Source: Candidatus Rifleibacteriota bacterium
Lineage (GTDB): Bacteria > Riflebacteria > Ozemobacteria > Ozemobacterales > Ozemobacteraceae
Direction: 5' to 3'
Assembly: GCA_029560455.1 (NCBI GenBank)
Contig: JAKQKW010000448.1
Coordinates: 1 to 50,305 of the forward strand
DNA length: 50,305 nucleotides
Shown: positions 46,429-50,305 of the stretch, in pieces
How positions within the stretch are numbered: the stretch's first letter is position 1
Layout of the letters: every line of letters begins with the position of its first letter
The notes under the pieces: model-generated
What the model saw: the letters and a program-made list of their open reading frames with translations, nothing else
What the model was told of the DNA's origin: nothing
Databases searched by the model: none
Position numbers and translations under genes: made by a program

Positions 46429-47037
46429 ATGGCCATCACTCTTACCTGCCCTTCCTGCGGCAACCAGATCACGCAGGTTACCAGATCTTCTCAGATTCTG
46501 GTGTGCCCGGCATGCAACACGACCAGCTTTCTACAGAACGGTAAGCTCGAAGATGTCGGTAAGTCAGCGATTCTTACCGACACCCCCAGTATTTTTCAGA
46601 TTGGCCGGACTTTTAAGCATAAAGACTGGCGCTTCTCACCAGTCGGGCGCGTCAGATACGACTATGGCGACGGCTGGTGGGATGAATGGTTCGTCAGAAG
46701 CGATAACGGCAAAGAAGGCTGGGTATCGGTCGACGAGGGTGAAATTGCCATCGAAACCCTTGTCCAGGACAAATTGAATGTCCCGGCTTACGAAACCCTC
46801 AAAATTGGCAGTGTTTTGAATATCAACCGCATCCGTATGACGGTAATCGAAATGAATACCGCAACCATGATCGGAGCGCAGGGCGAATTGCCGTTCAAGG
46901 CCATACCCGGCGAGAAATACGATTATATCGATCTTCTCGGTCCCAAGCGTGCGTCTTTTACTATCGAATACCAGACTGGCGGCATAGAATGTTACCGTGG
47001 CGTCTGGATCGACCCGTTCGAAATTTCTGAGGTTTAA
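46429..47037 (+). CDS. Zinc-ribbon DUF4178 protein
   Basis: 202 residues from the ATG at 46429 (GGGGG about 10 bases upstream). A zinc ribbon (C7, C10, C26 and C29) is followed by a DUF4178 domain (about 45-200), seen in SPVGRVRYDYGDGWWDEWFV and a second strand-rich half. The function is unknown. DUF4178 genes are often neighbours of DUF350 and membrane spermidine-synthase-like genes, as here. It is followed after 2 bases by a second DUF4178 gene. Confidence 0.85.
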   Translation: MAITLTCPSCGNQITQVTRSSQILVCPACNTTSFLQNGKLEDVGKSAILTDTPSIFQIGRTFKHKDWRFSPVGRVRYDYGDGWWDEWFVRSDNGKEGWVSVDEGEIAIETLVQDKLNVPAYETLKIGSVLNINRIRMTVIEMNTATMIGAQGELPFKAIPGEKYDYIDLLGPKRASFTIEYQTGGIECYRGVWIDPFEISEV

Positions 47038-47039
47038 CC

Positions 47040-48341
47040 ATGGCAACCGCAACCCAGCCTCTGAAACTGCGAAAACTCAGCTGCACCCAGTGCGGCGGCT
47101 CGATAGAGATGCGCGGCGGGCATAACGTCAGGTCAATTGTCTGCCAGTATTGTGGTTCATGCCTCGACAGCAAAGATCAATTCAAGCTTCTGCATAAGTT
47201 TTTAAACCAGAAGCGCCCGTTTTTGCCCATCAAAGTCGGAGCCACCGCCAAACTCAGGGGAGTTCTGTTCACGACCATCGGCGTAATCCAATACGAGCAG
47301 AAAGAAGACGGTGAGGTCTACCGCTGGCTTGAATATCTGCTCTTCTCGCACACGCACGGCTACGCCTGGTTATGTTATGAAGATGGGCACTACGTGTTGA
47401 TGCACGAGGTCAAAGACCTGCCCGAAACCCCGGTCGAAATTGTCAGCCCGCGCAAAACAAAATTTACGGTGCGTGACCGCGCCTTCAAGGTGTTCGAAAG
47501 TGCCGGAGCACAGATCTCCTATGTGGAAGGCGAAATGACCTGGCAGGCAAAGCAGGGCGAAAAGATCAGATACATGGACGGCGTCTGCCCTCCTTACATG
47601 TATTCAATCGAAATGCGCGGCCAGGAACAGGAATTCTTCTGGGGAGAATACATTTCGACGGGAGAAATCAGCGAAGCGTTCAGAATCGAAAACATTCAGC
47701 CGGCCACCGTATTCTGCTGCCAGCCATTTTCAGCCAACCCGACTTTCGCGGCAATGTCGCAGGGTGCATTGCTGTCTGCCGGCCTGGCACTGCTGATGTA
47801 TTTTTTCATTTCTTCGAGCGGCACTCCGGTAATGCAGCACAAATTCGGTAATCAGCTGTTCACCGAAGGCGAAACCTCGAAAGAATTCAAGGTTGAAGCG
47901 CCCGGTTCCCTTTACGGCATTTCGGTTAACACGCCGAATCTCAAGAACGCCTGGTCATTCTTTGACGTAAAGGTGGTCGACCAGAAAGAAGAGAACCAGT
48001 TTTTCACCATGCCGACCGTTCTGGCTTTCTACGAGGGCTACGAAGATGGCGAATACTGGTCTGAAGGCGACACAGAAGTCGTCTCCTACTTCAAGATCCC
48101 TGAGTCTGGCGATTATAAGCTGTCCTTAGAAGGGGAAGGGGCGGCCGGCGAATCCGAGCAGCCATCGCCTGACTTTTCGCTCGGCAATGTCAATGTTTCT
48201 ATTCGCAAAGGCATTCGCCTTGGGCATTACACGCTGGCCTGGTTTTTTACCTGCCTGCTTCTCGCCTTTCCTTACTGTTTCATGGCACTCAGCTTTGAAC
48301 AGAAGCGATGGCAGGACGACGACGACGAGGATGACGACTGA
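47040..48341 (+). CDS. Zinc-ribbon DUF4178 membrane protein with acidic tail
   Basis: 433 residues. N-terminal zinc ribbon (C15, C18, C35 and C38), DUF4178 domain (about 62-215), membrane segment (about 241-259), extracytoplasmic strand-rich domain (about 262-395), a second membrane segment (about 397-418) and a short cytoplasmic end with the acidic run DDDDEDDD. The soluble ribbon and DUF4178 part would face the cytoplasm. It is longer than the preceding gene and adds the membrane part. It overlaps the next gene by 1 base (TGATG). Confidence 0.85.
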   Translation: MATATQPLKLRKLSCTQCGGSIEMRGGHNVRSIVCQYCGSCLDSKDQFKLLHKFLNQKRPFLPIKVGATAKLRGVLFTTIGVIQYEQKEDGEVYRWLEYLLFSHTHGYAWLCYEDGHYVLMHEVKDLPETPVEIVSPRKTKFTVRDRAFKVFESAGAQISYVEGEMTWQAKQGEKIRYMDGVCPPYMYSIEMRGQEQEFFWGEYISTGEISEAFRIENIQPATVFCCQPFSANPTFAAMSQGALLSAGLALLMYFFISSSGTPVMQHKFGNQLFTEGETSKEFKVEAPGSLYGISVNTPNLKNAWSFFDVKVVDQKEENQFFTMPTVLAFYEGYEDGEYWSEGDTEVVSYFKIPESGDYKLSLEGEGAAGESEQPSPDFSLGNVNVSIRKGIRLGHYTLAWFFTCLLLAFPYCFMALSFEQKRWQDDDDEDDD

Positions 48342-48523
48342 TGAATAAAATGGCTCTGATGTTCGCCGGTATTTTCAGCCTGATTACGGTTCTGGCCATA
48401 GCAACCGATTTTATGCGGCCGGAAGGTTTTTCGACAACACCACAGATCCGCAAGGAAAAGAATATTCGTGAGCGCAGTGTTTATACGCATGGCGGGCACC
48501 GTGGCTTCATGCATGGCAAGTAA
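48341..48523 (+). CDS. 60-residue membrane protein inside the DUF4178 cluster
   Basis: 60 residues with one membrane segment (about 4-24) and a basic, His/Gly-rich tail (THGGHRGFMHGK). The start overlaps the preceding stop by one base. Size, coupling and position between DUF4178 and DUF350 support a real gene. No family is recognised. The His-rich tail might bind a metal ion. Confidence 0.65.
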   Translation: MNKMALMFAGIFSLITVLAIATDFMRPEGFSTTPQIRKEKNIRERSVYTHGGHRGFMHGK

Positions 48524-48528
48524 TTTTG

Positions 48529-48545
48529 TCTGCGCCTGGCGCAGA
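48529..48545 (+). other. Small hairpin between the mini-gene and the DUF350 gene
   Basis: TCTGCGC and GCGCAGA pair perfectly around a 3-base loop right after the stop at 48523. No U-tract follows, so it is more likely to shape or protect mRNA than to end transcription. Confidence 0.35.
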
Positions 48546-48577
48546 TCATCATAATCAAATCTGGAGCAGAAAAAAAC

Positions 48578-48802
48578 ATGGGAACTAACATAGCAGAACT
48601 TTCGACCGGCCCGATTCTTTCAACGATTGCCTATTCTCTGATCGGCCTGGTAATGTATATCATCGCTTTCTGGTTGATCTGCAAGATCTCGCCTTTTTCG
48701 GTACGCAAGGAAATTGAAATCGACCAGAACACCTCGCTTGGCATCATCATTGGTTCTGTTATGATCGGCCTGTCGATCATCATTGCATCAGCCATGCATT
48801 AA
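48578..48802 (+). CDS. DUF350 membrane protein
   Basis: 74 residues with two membrane helices (about 12-34 and 50-72) joined by a polar stretch (FSVRKEIEIDQN). The size and the NTSLGIIIGSVMIGLSIIIASAM repeat-like second helix (positions about 51-73) fit a single DUF350 unit (YjfL family has two). The function is unknown, and the family often travels with DUF4178 and spermidine-synthase-like genes. Confidence 0.82.
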   Translation: MGTNIAELSTGPILSTIAYSLIGLVMYIIAFWLICKISPFSVRKEIEIDQNTSLGIIIGSVMIGLSIIIASAMH

Positions 48803-48825
48803 TCAAATGTATTTCTACTGAAAAA

Positions 48826-48850
48826 CAGGCTTTGTTTCTACGAAAGCCTG
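48826..48850 (+). other. Hairpin just before the aminopropyltransferase ribosome site
   Basis: CAGGCTTT and AAAGCCTG form an 8-bp stem with a 9-base loop that ends one base before AAAGG, the ribosome site of the next gene. It could modulate translation or be a weak attenuator; there is no U-tract. Confidence 0.4.
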
Positions 48851-48863
48851 AAAGGTCACAATT

Positions 48864-50305
48864 TTGCAGGTTTTTCTTCTAGTTGCAGTATTTCTCATTG
48901 CCGTCTGCGGGCTGGTTTATCAGCTGCTGGCCGGCACCATTTCGAGTTATCTTGTCGGTGATTCCGTCTATCAATTTTCTCTGGTAATCGGCCTGTTCAT
49001 GAGCTCGATGGGGCTCGGTTCATTTTTGTCGCGCTTCATCAATGACAAACTCCACGACTGGTTCGTGCTTGTCGAAATCCTGACCGGCATGGCCGGCGGC
49101 CTGAGCTCAATTGTGCTCTTTGTAGCTTTTGCCCGCATCGATAATTACACACCTTTTCTTCTGCTGGTATCGATAACCATAGGCACGTTGATCGGGCTTG
49201 AACTGCCGATCATCCTGCGAATTGTCAAAGAACACAACACTCTGAAAATAGTGGTTTCGAATGTAATGACGGTAGACTATGCCGGCGCTCTGTTCGCTTC
49301 GCTGCTGTTTCCGATTATTCTGGTGCCGCAACTGGGGCTGGTTCGCACCGGGCTGATGTTCGGTACCATGAACGTTGCGGTAGCGGCTTCGGCAATTTAT
49401 GTATTCAGAGAGCGCCTGAAATCGCGCAACAGTCTTATCGCTCTGGCAACAACGGGCATCATTCTTCTTGGCACCTGTTTTGTCTATGCTGACCACATTT
49501 CGACCTACACCGAAGATACGCTTTATAAAGACGAAATCATCTATTCGACGACATCTCCATATCAGCGCGTCGTTGTTACCCGCACCAAAAATGACATTCG
49601 CATGTTCATCAACGGCAGCATCCAGTTCAGCAGCCAGGATGAATACCGCTATCACGAGGCTCTTGTGTTTCCAGCAATGGCTTCAGCCCATTCGCGCCGC
49701 AATATTCTGGTTATCGGTGGCGGAGACGGCCTGGCCGCCCGCGAAATACTGAAGTTCGCCGAAGTTGAAAAGATAACCATTGTCGATATCGACCCGGCCA
49801 TAACGACTTTCGCCCGCGACAACCTGCTGATGCGCGATCTCAATAAGGATTCGATGCGCAACTCCAAAACCCTGATCGTCAATGATGACGCCTGGAAATA
49901 TCTCGAAAATGTTCAGGAAATGTTTGACGTAATCATTATCGACCTGCCTGACCCCGACAATCTGTCGCTCAGCCGTCTCTATTCAAAAACCTTTTATCGT
50001 CTGCTGGCCGGGAAACTTGCACGTGGCGGCAAGATTGTGACCCAGGCGACTTCACCACTCTATGCCCATAAAGCTTTCTGGTGCATCTATAACACCTTCG
50101 CCGCCATCGAGAACCCTCTTTTCAAGAGTGAAACAGCCTCTGAAACCGTTTATCTGCAGCCAGAAGCTTATCACTGCTATGTTCCATCATTTGGCAGCTG
50201 GGGATTTGTCATGGCTTCGAATGCTCCCTTCAACTGGCAGAATATCGAAATTGGCGTGCCGGCAAGATTTGTAAACAACGATTTCATCAAAGTTATGAAC
50301 AGCTT
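48864..50305 (+). CDS. Membrane spermidine synthase-like aminopropyltransferase (cut by window edge)
   Basis: About 480 residues are seen before the right edge, starting from a TTG at 48864 (AAAGG 8 bases upstream, an in-frame stop at 48849). The first 205 residues make about seven membrane helices. The following domain is of the polyamine aminopropyltransferase fold: GGGDG (285-289) for S-adenosyl-type cofactor, acidic VDID after strand 2 and a DLPDPDN loop at the usual catalytic aspartates. COG4262-like proteins have this layout. The substrate may not be a free polyamine. The stop codon lies outside the window. The DUF350 and DUF4178 genes upstream belong to the same operon. Confidence 0.88.
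   Translation, partial: MQVFLLVAVFLIAVCGLVYQLLAGTISSYLVGDSVYQFSLVIGLFMSSMGLGSFLSRFINDKLHDWFVLVEILTGMAGGLSSIVLFVAFARIDNYTPFLLLVSITIGTLIGLELPIILRIVKEHNTLKIVVSNVMTVDYAGALFASLLFPIILVPQLGLVRTGLMFGTMNVAVAASAIYVFRERLKSRNSLIALATTGIILLGTCFVYADHISTYTEDTLYKDEIIYSTTSPYQRVVVTRTKNDIRMFINGSIQFSSQDEYRYHEALVFPAMASAHSRRNILVIGGGDGLAAREILKFAEVEKITIVDIDPAITTFARDNLLMRDLNKDSMRNSKTLIVNDDAWKYLENVQEMFDVIIIDLPDPDNLSLSRLYSKTFYRLLAGKLARGGKIVTQATSPLYAHKAFWCIYNTFAAIENPLFKSETASETVYLQPEAYHCYVPSFGSWGFVMASNAPFNWQNIEIGVPARFVNNDFIKVMNS

Overview
The window looks like chromosome from a diderm (Gram-negative type) bacterium of about 50% GC using the standard code. Evidence for two membranes includes a lipobox lipoprotein, several signal peptides, an Na+-NQR-type cluster and an RND/MMPL pump. 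No rRNA, tRNA, CRISPR, transposase or phage gene is visible. The mix of giant membrane cyclases, HEAT-repeat protein, Ala-type pseudopilins, a C11 peptidase and DUF4178/DUF350 genes fits a deep uncultured lineage such as Candidatus Riflebacteria, but that is only a guess. Non-ATG starts (TTG and GTG) are frequent.

Left part (1-15.3 kb): a truncated minus-strand membrane sensor, an exported ankyrin protein, a small exported protein of unknown function, and then the most striking locus. This is a minus-strand operon of a zinc-ribbon membrane protein followed by two adjacent paralogous giant proteins (about 1,975 residues each). Each giant has the order sensor-HAMP-cyclase-sensor-HAMP-cyclase. 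In both, the first cyclase domain keeps the metal-binding aspartates but has lost the Asn/Arg catalytic pair, and the second has the reverse pattern. This is the division of labour of the C1 and C2 domains of animal transmembrane adenylyl cyclases.

Middle (15.3-28.5 kb): MntP manganese exporter; Gate-domain membrane protein, alpha/beta hydrolase and M18 aminopeptidase (minus operon); a small unknown protein; prfC with a clear promoter and terminator; a 47-residue Cys-rich mini-gene; nearly 1 kb of non-coding DNA with REP-like palindromes; then an alpha/beta hydrolase followed by nqrBCDEF without nqrA, and a small unknown protein at the operon end.

Right part (28.5-50.3 kb): secreted endonuclease I; a plus-strand operon of HEAT-repeat membrane protein, ECF sigma factor, zinc-type anti-sigma factor and three pseudopilin-like proteins; a minus-strand pair of exported beta-propeller and NlpC/P60-like lipoprotein; a STAS protein; a clostripain-family peptidase; an ATP-grasp/esterase pair followed by an RND/MMPL transporter; and a DUF4178-DUF4178-small TM-DUF350-membrane aminopropyltransferase cluster that runs off the right edge.

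Themes: cyclic-nucleotide signalling from the envelope, a sodium/electron-transport complex, an envelope-linked sigma switch wired to pseudopilins, and two peptide- or polyamine-type modification modules.
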